Below are positions 1 to 8,000 of a DNA stretch of 9,184 nt, in pieces. A program made the translations under genes and the position numbers. The notes beneath the pieces were generated by a model that saw only the letters and a program-made list of their open reading frames with translations, was not told the origin of the DNA and searched no databases. Source of the stretch: an uncultured Pseudomonadota bacterium (GTDB lineage: Bacteria; Pseudomonadota; Gammaproteobacteria; Burkholderiales; Usitatibacteraceae); assembly GCA_946885905.1 (NCBI GenBank), contig CAMPHL010000066.1:1-9184 (forward strand). The letters are read 5' to 3'. How positions within the stretch are numbered: the stretch's first letter is position 1; each line of letters starts with the position of its first letter.

Positions 1-1
1 G

Positions 2-2482
2 CGCTCGGAGGCGCGGCTGCTCGCGGAGAACCACGGCCTCACGCAGCTCGTAGGGCAACTCGAGGGTGAGGTCGCGGCGCGCGATGCGCACATCGGCGCG
101 CTGCAGGGCTCGCTCAGCTGGCGCCTCACCATGCCGCTGCGAACCCTCGCCGCGCTCCCCGTCGCGTTGCTCGAACGCGTACGCCTGGGCCCGCGCCGGC
201 CGGTCGATCTCGGCGTGCGGCCGATGGGCCGCGATCCGATCCCGGTTCCCGACGTGCCCGCGCGCTGGCGCGCCGAATCCAGCGACCCCGCGTTCGCGGC
301 GGGCGTGCAGCAGGGCGAGCGCCCGATCCGCCCCGGCTGGTACCGCGCGTACGCGCGGCTCGCGGCGGTGAACGGCAGGGTCGCGGGCCCGCGCCTCTAC
401 GTGCCCTTCCCTTCCGGCGGCTTCTCCGAATTCCGCTCGGTCGAGCTGCTGCCGCAGAAGGACGAGTACGCGGCCGAGATTCACGTCTCCGACCACGCCT
501 ACGAGCTGCGCTTCGATCCCAGCATCTATCCGTGCGAGTTCGATTGCGCCGGACTGCGCCTGGAGCCCATCCCGGGCATGCGCCGCTGGATGCAGACGCT
601 GTGGGGCCTCGTGCGCATCGTGCCCGGCCTTCCGTGGCAGCAGCTGTGGGTCTGGGCGCAGCAGGGCACGCGCGTGCTCTTCACGCAGGGACCGAAGGCG
701 CTCTGGGATGCGGGCGTCTGGGCGCTCGCCAACCACGCGCGCGGGCGCGACATCGCCTACGGTGATTGGGTGCGCGAGTACGCGACGGCCTCCGCGAAGG
801 ACCTCGAGGCTATGGCCGCGGAGTCGCAGCGCTTCGGGCGCCGGCCGGTGGTGAGCCTCATCACGCCGGTCTACAACACGCAGGAGCCGATGCTGCGCGC
901 GATGATCGACTCGGTGCTCGCGCAGGCCTACCCGCACTGGGAGCTGTGCCTCGCGGACGACGCGTCGAAGGAGCCGCATGTGCGCCGCGTGATCGAGGAG
1001 TACTGCGCCCGCGACCCGCGCATCAAGGTCGCCTGGCGCGAGAAGAACGGCCACATCAGCGCGGCCTCGAACACGGCGCTGGGCCTGGCCACCGGCGAAT
1101 ACGTGGCGCTGCTGGACCACGACGACGCCCTCCCGCCGGATGCGCTCTACTGGGTCGCGCGCGAGATCAACGAGCATCCTGAAGCTGCTCTGCTGTACTC
1201 GGACGAGGACAAGCTCGACTTCGACGGGCGGCGCATCATGCCGTACTTCAAGTGCGACTGGAACTACGACCTCTTCCTCGCGCACAACCTCATCACCCAC
1301 CTGGGCGTCTACAAAGCCGACGTCGTGCGCGCGATCGGCGGCTTCCGCGAAGGCTTCGAGGGCGCGCAGGACTACGACCTGGCGCTGCGATTCATCGAGC
1401 GAATCGAGCACGCGCGCATCCGGCACATCCCGCGCCTGCTGTACCACTGGCGCATGCTGCGGGGAAGCACCGCCGTGGGCGCGGCCGAGAAGGACTATGC
1501 CGCCGAGCGCGCGCGCCAGGCGGTCGAGGAGCACCTGCGCCGTACCGGCGTGGATGCGACGGTGGAAACCATCCAGGGACTCGCGGTGCAGCGCGTGCGT
1601 TACGCGCTTCCGGCCGAGCGCGAGCTCGCCTCGATCCTCATTCCGACGCGCAACGGCGAGCAGCTCGTGCGCCAGTGCGTCGAGAGCATCCGCGCGAAGA
1701 CCGATTACGCGCCCTGCGAGATCGTGCTGGTGGACAACGGCAGCGACGACCCGCGGGCGCTGCGCTATTTCGAGTCGCTGGCGCGCGACGGCATCGTGAG
1801 GCTGCTGCGCGATCCGCAGCCGTTCAACTTCTCGCGCATCAACAACTTCGCGGCGCGCGAGGCGCGGGGCCGCTTCCTCGTGTTCCTGAACAACGACGTC
1901 GAGGTGATCACGCCCGGCTGGCTCTCGGAGCTGGTGTCGAACGCGATGCGGTCCGAGATCGGCGCCGTGGGCGCGAAGCTCTGGTATCCCAACGACACCA
2001 TCCAGCACGCGGGCCTGGTGCTGGTGGCGGGGCTGGCCGCGCATGCGCACCTCGGCCGCAAGCGCGGCGACCACGGATACTTCAGCCGCGCGAGCTTGAC
2101 CCAGGCACTCTCGGCCGTGACCGCGGCGTGCCTGTGCGTGCGGCGCGAGGTGTTCGAGCAGGTGGGCGGCTTCGACGAGACGCTCGCGGTCGCCTTCAAC
2201 GACGTGGACCTGTGCCTCAAGATCCAGGCGGCCGGATACCGCAACCTCTATACGCCGTACGCGGAGCTCTACCACCACGAATCGGCGAGCCGCGGATACG
2301 AGGACTCGCCCGCGAAGATGCGGCGCTTCCAGAAGGAAGCGGACCTGCTGCGCGCCCGCTGGATGCCGGTCCTGATGAACGACCCGTACTACAACCCCAA
2401 CCTCACCTTGTCCGGGGATCCCTTCACGCTGGCCTGGCCGCCGCGGGTGGAGCCTTTCCGGGCCGCGACGGCCACCGCATGA
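2..2482 (+). CDS. Tandem GT2 glycosyltransferase, 5' end outside window
   Basis: Cytoplasmic glycosyltransferase expected to build a surface glycan; donor and acceptor sugars cannot be read. The frame is open from base 2, so the ATG at 131 is probably internal. The fragment is 826 residues. Residues 1-35 are charged and heptad-like, then comes GSLSWRLTMPLR (36-47), a linker typical of large multidomain glycosyltransferases. Residues about 90-200 look beta-rich. GT2 domain 1 covers about 281-490 (SLITPVYN, D372-H-D-D as the metal-binding motif, then YSDEDK and GAQDYDLALR). GT2 domain 2 covers about 542-800 (ILIPTRNG, VDNGSDD, N630-N-D-V-E, FNDVDLCLK). Both catalytic motifs look intact. Relatives often carry a methyltransferase or another GT domain further upstream, which would lie outside the window. 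The stop overlaps the next start as ATGA, indicating translational coupling. Confidence 0.93.
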   Translation, partial: RSEARLLAENHGLTQLVGQLEGEVAARDAHIGALQGSLSWRLTMPLRTLAALPVALLERVRLGPRRPVDLGVRPMGRDPIPVPDVPARWRAESSDPAFAAGVQQGERPIRPGWYRAYARLAAVNGRVAGPRLYVPFPSGGFSEFRSVELLPQKDEYAAEIHVSDHAYELRFDPSIYPCEFDCAGLRLEPIPGMRRWMQTLWGLVRIVPGLPWQQLWVWAQQGTRVLFTQGPKALWDAGVWALANHARGRDIAYGDWVREYATASAKDLEAMAAESQRFGRRPVVSLITPVYNTQEPMLRAMIDSVLAQAYPHWELCLADDASKEPHVRRVIEEYCARDPRIKVAWREKNGHISAASNTALGLATGEYVALLDHDDALPPDALYWVAREINEHPEAALLYSDEDKLDFDGRRIMPYFKCDWNYDLFLAHNLITHLGVYKADVVRAIGGFREGFEGAQDYDLALRFIERIEHARIRHIPRLLYHWRMLRGSTAVGAAEKDYAAERARQAVEEHLRRTGVDATVETIQGLAVQRVRYALPAERELASILIPTRNGEQLVRQCVESIRAKTDYAPCEIVLVDNGSDDPRALRYFESLARDGIVRLLRDPQPFNFSRINNFAAREARGRFLVFLNNDVEVITPGWLSELVSNAMRSEIGAVGAKLWYPNDTIQHAGLVLVAGLAAHAHLGRKRGDHGYFSRASLTQALSAVTAACLCVRREVFEQVGGFDETLAVAFNDVDLCLKIQAAGYRNLYTPYAELYHHESASRGYEDSPAKMRRFQKEADLLRARWMPVLMNDPYYNPNLTLSGDPFTLAWPPRVEPFRAATATA

Positions 2483-4428
2483 CCACCGTGCCGGCCCGGA
2501 CGTCCCGCATCGAGCTCGCCTGGCTCGCCCTCATGGCGGCGGCCCTGCTCGTGGTCTACCTGCCGGGGATCAACAACCCGCTGCTGTTCGACGACGCCAT
2601 CCTCACCGACGGCACGATCGCTTCGTACGGCTCGCTCTTCCAGGTGCGGCCGCGGATGCTTTCCTACGGCTCGTTCGTGTGGCTCGAGCAACTGCTGGGC
2701 GACGGCTGGTGGAAGCAGCGGCTGGTCAACGTGGCGCTCCACGCCGCGGTCGTGGTCTCGCTGTGGGGCCTCTACCGGGAGCTGCTGCGCCACATCGAGC
2801 CTCGCGAGGAGTCGCTCGACCGCTCGCACGCCCTGCCGGTCGCGATCGGCTTCTTCGCGCTGAACCCGGTGGCGGTCTATGCCATCGCCTACCTCGTGCA
2901 GCGCTCGATCGTGATGGCCACGCTCTTCACGGTCCTGGCCCTGTGGTTCTTCGCCATCGCGGCGGGACGTGGGCGGCCGCTGTTCTACGGGGCCGCGCTC
3001 GCCTGCTACGTGGCCGCGGTGTTCTCCAAGGAGTACGCGCTCTTCGCGCCCGCGGCCGCGCTGCCGGTGTTCGTGATTGCCGCCCGTCCCGGCGTGAAGC
3101 GCCTGGCCGCCGTGGGCGCCGGCGCGGCGCTCGTGTTGGGGGCGCTCGGCTACACCCTGCTGCGCTTCTACGGCGAGATCCTGGCCAAGCCCTTCGACGA
3201 ATACTCGAGCCTGTACCTCGCGCAACTGGGCGGCCTCGATCCCTCGGCGGAGCGCAACGCCTTCACGCTCTCGATCCTCAACGAGGCCTACCTCTTCTTC
3301 CACTACGGGCTGCGCTGGATGCTGCCGGCCTCGGAATGGCTTTCGATCAGCCTGCGGCCGCCATTCCCGCTCACGTGGGCGAGCCTGCCGCACGCCATCG
3401 GTGCAGTCGCTTACGTTGCGCTGATCGCCGGCGCGAGCTTCCTGCTGTGGCGCTATCGCGACTGGCGCGCGCTCGTGGGCTTCTCGCTGCTCACCCCCGC
3501 CCTGCTCTTCTTCACCGAGTTCGCGACGGTCTGGGTGCAGGACCCGTTCGTGTTGTACCGGAGCTACCTGTGGGGGATCGGAGTTCCGGGGCTCCTCTTC
3601 GTGCTGCTGCATGGCACGCCCGGCCGCGTGCTCTTCGCGATCGCGCTCGCGGTGGGGGCGCTGCTCGCGTGGCAAGCCGCCGACCGGGTGATCTCGATGA
3701 GCTCGCCCGAGCGCGCCTGGACCGATGCGATCCGCAAGCTCCCCGACGATCCACGCGCGGTGGGACGCTGGTTCGCCTACCTCAACCGTGGCGCGGCGCG
3801 GGTGGACCGGGGCCAATACAACCTCGCGATGGAAGACTTCGACGCCTCCTCGCAGCTGGGCGACAAGGGCGCGGGCCTGGTGAACCGGGGCTCGCTCTAC
3901 GCGGCGAACGGCGAGCACGAGAACGCCCTGCTCTCGTTCGCAGTCGCCGAGCGCGAGGGATACAAGGGCTTCAACCTGCCGTTCCAGCGCGGGCTCTCGC
4001 TCTTCGCCCTGGGCCAGGCGCGCGAGGCGCATGGCGAGTTCTTCAAGGCCTGGAGCATGTCGCCGCCATCGCCGGCGCGCGAGCTGGTGCTGCTCAACAT
4101 GGGACGCGCCGCCCTGCAGGCCGGCCTCATCGACGAGGCCATCTCCGCGCTCGACGTGCTGACCCAGCTCCAGCCGAACAACGCCGACGCGCGCTTCTAC
4201 TTCGCCATGGCCTTCGTCACGCGCAAGGACTATCCCCGGGCCCTGAAGGTCCTCGAAACCTATCCCGCCAACCCGCCCAGCAGCCGCGCGCACTACGCCC
4301 GGGCCCTGGCGCACTATGGATTGCAGCAGCGCGACCAGGCGCTCGCGGAGATCGAGGCGGCCATCCGGATCGGCCCCGAGACGCCACACCTGCGAGAATG
4401 GCGCAACCGCATCCAGGCGATGAAGTAA
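2479..4428 (+). CDS. GT-C/TMTC-like polytopic membrane protein with C-terminal TPR domain
   Basis: A 649-residue protein with two halves. Residues 1 to about 420 are hydrophobic with roughly ten membrane segments. Residues about 430-645 are hydrophilic and helical, with TPR-like repeats (NRGAARVDRGQYNLAMEDFD, then several units with the ALxxY/ALxxG pattern). The membrane half has features of the TMTC/GT-C group: an early acidic pair after the first helix (D38-D39), a short hydrophilic segment with the RPRMLSYGSF pattern, Q141-R-S, and S-K184-E185 at a helix start. GT-C enzymes use polyprenyl-phosphate-linked sugars on the outer face of the membrane, so a role in transferring or polymerising the operon's sugar product is inferred, not shown. 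The start overlaps the previous stop (ATGA) and no strong ribosome site is seen. Alternative: a polymerase-like or scaffold protein without catalysis. Confidence 0.88.
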   Translation: MTTVPARTSRIELAWLALMAAALLVVYLPGINNPLLFDDAILTDGTIASYGSLFQVRPRMLSYGSFVWLEQLLGDGWWKQRLVNVALHAAVVVSLWGLYRELLRHIEPREESLDRSHALPVAIGFFALNPVAVYAIAYLVQRSIVMATLFTVLALWFFAIAAGRGRPLFYGAALACYVAAVFSKEYALFAPAAALPVFVIAARPGVKRLAAVGAGAALVLGALGYTLLRFYGEILAKPFDEYSSLYLAQLGGLDPSAERNAFTLSILNEAYLFFHYGLRWMLPASEWLSISLRPPFPLTWASLPHAIGAVAYVALIAGASFLLWRYRDWRALVGFSLLTPALLFFTEFATVWVQDPFVLYRSYLWGIGVPGLLFVLLHGTPGRVLFAIALAVGALLAWQAADRVISMSSPERAWTDAIRKLPDDPRAVGRWFAYLNRGAARVDRGQYNLAMEDFDASSQLGDKGAGLVNRGSLYAANGEHENALLSFAVAEREGYKGFNLPFQRGLSLFALGQAREAHGEFFKAWSMSPPSPARELVLLNMGRAALQAGLIDEAISALDVLTQLQPNNADARFYFAMAFVTRKDYPRALKVLETYPANPPSSRAHYARALAHYGLQQRDQALAEIEAAIRIGPETPHLREWRNRIQAMK

Positions 4429-4430
4429 AC

Positions 4431-6329
4431 GTGCGCATCCTCCACATAGGCAAGTACTACCCCCCCGTGCCCGGCGGCATGGAGCGCTTCCTGGGCGACC
4501 TGGTGAAAGCGCAGCGCGCGGCCGGGCACGACGTGGGCGTGCTGGTGCACCGCGCCGAGCGCGGCGAGGAGCGCGGCGATCCTGCCTGGCTGGTGCGCTG
4601 CCCGGTGTGGCTCAAGCTCTTCTTCGCGCCGATCAGCCCGGCGTTCCCGATGTGGCTCTCGCGCGCCGTCGCGCGCCTGCGGCCGGAAGTCCTGCACATC
4701 CACATGCCGAACGTGAGCGCGTTCTGGGCGTTGCTGCTGCCGTCCACGCGCGACCTGCCGTGGGTGATCCACTGGCATTCGGACGTGGAGCTCTCCCAGC
4801 GCACGGTGCGCTTCGCCTATCCGCACTACCAGCTCTTCGAGCGCGCGCTGCTCGAGCGCGCGGAGTGCATCGTGGTCACTTCGCCGCAATACCTCGAAGC
4901 GAGCCAGCCGCTGCATGCCTGGCGGCACAAGTGCCACGTGGTGCCGCTCGGCGTGGACCCGGACAGGCTGCCCGCCGTGGATCCGGCCGAAGGCGCAACG
5001 CTATGGACGCGCTCGGGGTTGAGGCTGCTCGCGGTCGGGCGGCTGTCGTACTACAAGGGATTCGAGACGCTGATCCGCGCGGCGGCGGGCCGCGATCGGG
5101 GTCACGAGCTGCTCATCGTGGGCGAAGGCGAGGAGCGCCCGGCGCTCGAGCGCATTCTCGAGGAAGCGGGCAACCCTTCGTGGGTGCGCCTGCTGGGCCA
5201 CGCCGACGACGCGACGCTGCATCGCCTCATGGCCTCCTGCGACGTCTATTGCCTGCCTTCGTGCGAGCGCACCGAAGCCTTCGGCATCGTGCTCATGGAA
5301 GCGATGCGCTACGGCAAGCCCCTGCTGGTGAGCGACATCAAGGGCAGCGGCGTGACCTGGGTCGCGCGCCACGGAGAGAACGCCATCATCGTTGCGCCCG
5401 GCGACGTGCCCGCCTGGCGCGAGGCGCTCGAGACGCTCTCCGCTTCACCGGCGCGGCGGGCCGCCCTCGGCCAGGCCGGAGCGAAACGGTACTTGCGTGA
5501 ATTCGGCATCGCGAACGTCGTGCGCCACCTCGATCCCGTCTACGCCATCGCCGTGAGCGCGGGCCTCGAGGACGTGGAGACGCGCATCGCGCGCGGGGCG
5601 CCGCCCGAAGCCGGCGGCGTTCCCATCCCCGAGCGGCTGCTGATCGTGATCCCGGCGCTCAACGAGGAGCAGGACATCGGCGAGGTGATCCGCGAGGTGC
5701 GCAAGCTGGGCGCCATCGACGTGCTGGTGGTCGATGACGGGAGCGTGGACGACACGGCGGCGGTGGCGCTGGCCCATGGCGCGAGCGTCCTGCGTGCGCC
5801 GCTCTGGCACGGGGCGTGGGGCGCGATCCAGACCGGCATCCGCTACGCGGTGCGGCACGGTTATTCGGGCGTGGTCACGATGGATGCCGACGGGCAACAC
5901 GAGCCCGCCTACCTGCCCGAGTTGCTGGATGCGGCGCGCGATGCGGATGTCGTGATCGCCTCGTGCCCCAGGCGGGGCAGCCGCATGCGCCACATCGCCT
6001 GGGCGTACTTCCGGTTCCTCACCGGCTTCCACATCGACGACCTCACCTCGGGGTTCCGCTACTACAACTCCGCGGCGTGCCGCCTGCTGGCGATGGACGA
6101 GGCCACCCTGCTAGACTATCAGGACATCGGTGTCCTGCTGCTCCTGCGCCATGCCCAATTCAGGATCGCGGAGATTCCAGTCGCCATGAACCCGCGCAAG
6201 CACGGCGCCTCGAGGGTGTTTCGCTCCTGGTGGACCGTCGCGCGCTACATGGCGGAAACCTCGATCCTTTGCCTCGCCCGCTGGACCCGCACTCCCCGCA
6301 TGTTGATCTCCCGCCGCAGCCGCGCGTGA
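4431..6329 (+). CDS. Fused GT4-GT2 glycosyltransferase
   Basis: A 632-residue fusion of two glycosyltransferases. Residues 1 to about 365 are a GT4 (GT-B fold) enzyme: PPVPGGMERF near the start, HIHMPN, HWHSDVE, VPLGVDP, GRLSYYKGFETL, GEGEERP, and the EX7E pair E282/E290 in EAFGIVLME. After a linker of about 35 residues, residues about 403-625 form a GT2 domain resembling dolichol-phosphate mannose synthase: VIPALNEEQDIGEV, VVDDGS (D435-D436) and D485-A-D-G-Q-H. It lacks C-terminal membrane helices. The GTG at 4431 was chosen because it gives the standard GT4 opening MRILHIGKYYPP, two bases after the upstream stop. An in-frame ATG at 4398 would add 11 residues and overlap the upstream gene. 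Inference: one half assembles the glycan, the other makes a lipid-linked sugar donor. Confidence 0.92.
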   Translation: MRILHIGKYYPPVPGGMERFLGDLVKAQRAAGHDVGVLVHRAERGEERGDPAWLVRCPVWLKLFFAPISPAFPMWLSRAVARLRPEVLHIHMPNVSAFWALLLPSTRDLPWVIHWHSDVELSQRTVRFAYPHYQLFERALLERAECIVVTSPQYLEASQPLHAWRHKCHVVPLGVDPDRLPAVDPAEGATLWTRSGLRLLAVGRLSYYKGFETLIRAAAGRDRGHELLIVGEGEERPALERILEEAGNPSWVRLLGHADDATLHRLMASCDVYCLPSCERTEAFGIVLMEAMRYGKPLLVSDIKGSGVTWVARHGENAIIVAPGDVPAWREALETLSASPARRAALGQAGAKRYLREFGIANVVRHLDPVYAIAVSAGLEDVETRIARGAPPEAGGVPIPERLLIVIPALNEEQDIGEVIREVRKLGAIDVLVVDDGSVDDTAAVALAHGASVLRAPLWHGAWGAIQTGIRYAVRHGYSGVVTMDADGQHEPAYLPELLDAARDADVVIASCPRRGSRMRHIAWAYFRFLTGFHIDDLTSGFRYYNSAACRLLAMDEATLLDYQDIGVLLLLRHAQFRIAEIPVAMNPRKHGASRVFRSWWTVARYMAETSILCLARWTRTPRMLISRRSRA

Positions 6330-6336
6330 AGCGCCC

Positions 6337-6759
6337 ATGAAGGATTACCACCTCACCGTCCTCGTCGTGGGCATCGGCCTCGCCGGCGGGATCCTCTATC
6401 TGGTCCGGCGCGACCACATCTACATCCGCCAGGGGATGTTCTGGATCACCGTCGCGCTGGTCACGCTCGCCTTCGCGTTCTGGCCACGGCTGATCGACCT
6501 GGTCGGCGGCGCGCTCGGCATCGCCTATCCGCCCACGCTGCTGCTGCTCGCGGCCATCATCGTGCTGGTGATCAAGGCGCTCTACGCCGACATCGCGCTC
6601 ACCAAGGTGAACCGGGATTTGAGGCGCCTCAACCAGCGCATGGCCCTGCTCGAAGCCGAGCACCCGGCCGACGAGCGCTCCGCGATCCCGCCGGTGCAGG
6701 CGGCCAACGAGCACCCCCTGGACCTCGGCAAGGAAAAGGTCCGCCGCACGGGGCTTTGA
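6337..6759 (+). CDS. DUF2304-type small membrane protein, probable GT2 partner
   Basis: A 140-residue protein with three predicted membrane segments (about 4-23, 32-52 and 57-80). A charged cytoplasmic tail follows, with a short heptad-like stretch (VNRDLRRLNQRMALLEAE) and a disordered end. Layout and sequence fit DUF2304, a family that commonly sits directly beside dolichol-phosphate-mannose-synthase-like GT2 genes. In streptococcal group A carbohydrate synthesis, the GT2 enzyme GacI works with a small membrane protein, GacJ, that stimulates it; this gene is a plausible functional analogue. It starts seven bases after the GT4-GT2 gene, whose GT2 half has no membrane helices, so membrane recruitment of that half is the simplest role. 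It is the last gene of the operon. The family call comes from memory of its pattern. Confidence 0.85.
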   Translation: MKDYHLTVLVVGIGLAGGILYLVRRDHIYIRQGMFWITVALVTLAFAFWPRLIDLVGGALGIAYPPTLLLLAAIIVLVIKALYADIALTKVNRDLRRLNQRMALLEAEHPADERSAIPPVQAANEHPLDLGKEKVRRTGL

Positions 6760-6768
6760 GCGGCACCG

Positions 6769-7548
6769 TCAGGTCACGCGCATCACCTGCCCTCCCAGCC
6801 CGCTTCGCGTGAGCCACGCGAACGCCGAATCGACCGTCACCGTCTCGATGCGCCCGGTGAAGCGCTTGGCATCCGGATGGTCGTCGAACGCGATGTGCGC
6901 GGTCCCCACGCGCGCGCCCAGCCGCTCGAGCGCCGAAATTCGCAGCACGCCGGGACGGTAGTCGCGCATCTGCAGCCAGCCTTGGGCCTGGCTTCGCGTC
7001 ACCGCCGCAGGCTCCATCGCGCCCGCGAGCGTTTCCAGCACCCACTGGTTCGATTGCTGGTATCGCAGCGACCATGGGTACGCGAGCATGTTGTAGGCAT
7101 CGACGTGCCATCGCGAGGCCTGCGCGTTGTCCTTGAGGATCGGGAGCACTCGTGCCTGCGCTTCAGGCGAAATCACCACGAACGCCGACTGGTAGCGGAA
7201 CATGCGGTCGAGGAAGAACTCGCCGAGGCCCTGGCGGTAGAGGGCTCCGGTGGCGCTCCCACACTGGTTGAGCTTGTGGACCACGCGCCAGGCATTGCCC
7301 TCGCGATACGCGAAGCCCATGTGCGACCACGACAAGCCGTACTTGCCGAGGTCCTGTCCCGCACGAGCAAGGATCACCACCCGCGCGCCGCTCGCATCGA
7401 GCCGTCGCGCGGTGCGTTCGGCTAGCTCCATGGATTGGCGCACGGTGTGCACGTCGAGCGGCCGGGACTCGCAGGTGCGCCCGGCATGGGCGGCGGTCGC
7501 GACGGGGAGCGCGACGACGATGGCGACGGCCAGCAGGTTCGATCGCAT
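6769..7548 (-). CDS. DUF2145 family exported protein
   Basis: A 259-residue protein with a clear signal peptide: basic start MRSN, hydrophobic core, and likely cleavage after AHA (residues 20-22). It is therefore periplasmic or exported. The body matches the DUF2145 pattern as I recall it: AGQDLGKYGLSWSHMGFAYR (64-82), VVHKLNQCG, LYRQGLGEFFLD, YQQSNQWVLE (163-172) and FDDHPD (221-226). His76, Cys96, His148 and the S166-N-Q-W segment are candidates for functional residues. The SHMGF opening recalls papain-like NlpC/P60 or YiiX-type hydrolases, but I cannot establish a catalytic triad, so no enzyme activity is claimed. It is the last gene of a three-gene - strand cassette, starting nine bases after the preceding stop. 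Its own stop lies nine bases from that of the convergent DUF2304-type gene. Confidence 0.9.
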   Translation of the reverse strand: MRSNLLAVAIVVALPVATAAHAGRTCESRPLDVHTVRQSMELAERTARRLDASGARVVILARAGQDLGKYGLSWSHMGFAYREGNAWRVVHKLNQCGSATGALYRQGLGEFFLDRMFRYQSAFVVISPEAQARVLPILKDNAQASRWHVDAYNMLAYPWSLRYQQSNQWVLETLAGAMEPAAVTRSQAQGWLQMRDYRPGVLRISALERLGARVGTAHIAFDDHPDAKRFTGRIETVTVDSAFAWLTRSGLGGQVMRVT

Positions 7549-7557
7549 GGCCGTGGC

Positions 7558-7980
7558 TCAGCGCGAGATCCGTTCGTTGTAGAGCAAGGCGGCGCCCAGC
7601 TCGCTGGGAACGAAGGCGATCGCCTCGCCCGCGGCCGAGAGGATCCATCCGGTCGCGAGGGCCGTCGAGACCAGGACGGTGCCCACGCCGGCGAGCGCGT
7701 GTCCCGAGAGATGGACGCTCGCGCGAGCCCCGTCCGAGGCACGCTCGAGCACCCACACGGTGCCGGTGGCGGAGGCCTCGACCGCGACGACGGTGAGGGC
7801 CGCGCCCGCCGAGAGGATCGCGACGGGTGCCGCGACCGATACGGCGACCGGCAGCAGCGAAAGGGCGCTCGCATCGGAAGCCGCGGGGTGATGGGCGCAG
7901 CAGTAGTGCGCGCGCGCCTCCTCCATCGGCGAGAGGAGCAGTGCCGCACAGAGCGCGGCGATGGCGAATCGGGTGCGCAT
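7558..7980 (-). CDS. Small exported membrane protein with N-terminal His/Cys cluster
   Basis: A 140-residue protein of unknown function. The start at 7980 gives a textbook signal peptide (MRTRF plus hydrophobic core, cleavage after A22-R-A24) and has a strong ribosome site seven bases upstream; the longer in-frame extension toward 8205 would overlap the YiaA/YiaB-like gene and is rejected. Cleavage there would leave a mature protein beginning HYCCAHH (25-31), an unusual metal-ligand-like cluster. Two long hydrophobic segments follow (about 39-65 and 88-110), separated by a short polar stretch containing VWVLERASDGARASV. The C-terminus reads AFVPSELGAALLYNERISR. Similar small proteins accompany DUF2145 genes in other betaproteobacteria as I recall, which suggests a shared envelope role. 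It lies between the YiaA/YiaB-like gene (20-base gap) and the DUF2145 gene (9-base gap). Confidence 0.82.
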   Translation of the reverse strand: MRTRFAIAALCAALLLSPMEEARAHYCCAHHPAASDASALSLLPVAVSVAAPVAILSAGAALTVVAVEASATGTVWVLERASDGARASVHLSGHALAGVGTVLVSTALATGWILSAAGEAIAFVPSELGAALLYNERISR

Positions 7981-7985
7981 GGCAT

Positions 7986-7992
7986 CTCCTTT
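7986..7992 (-). promoter_or_regulatory. Strong ribosome binding site for the 140-residue exported protein
   Basis: On the - strand this reads AAAGGAG and ends five bases before the ATG at 7980. It is the best Shine-Dalgarno match seen in the window. It decides the start in favour of the signal-peptide methionine over the upstream in-frame alternatives. Confidence 0.8.
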
Positions 7993-8000
7993 CGGCGAGG

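Noticed and set aside
1252..2478. Upstream extension of the TMTC-like gene's frame to an ATG at 1252
   Set aside because: It overlaps the glycosyltransferase fully, encodes Arg/Ala/Gly-rich sequence with no domain pattern, and the ATG at 2479 gives a normal first membrane helix.
2389..4389. 666-codon open frame on the - strand across the TMTC-like gene
   Set aside because: It is an antisense shadow of a high-GC coding frame, with extreme Arg/Glu/Gln content and no recognisable motif.
2679..4430. Upstream extension of the GT4-GT2 frame
   Set aside because: It lies inside the upstream gene and is low-complexity Arg/Ala/Gly-rich; the GT4 fold begins exactly at the GTG at 4431.
6743..6764. GCCGC/GCGGC hairpin at the convergent junction as a terminator
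   Set aside because: It has only a five-base stem with a 12-base loop and no T-tract, and overlaps the end of the DUF2304-type gene.
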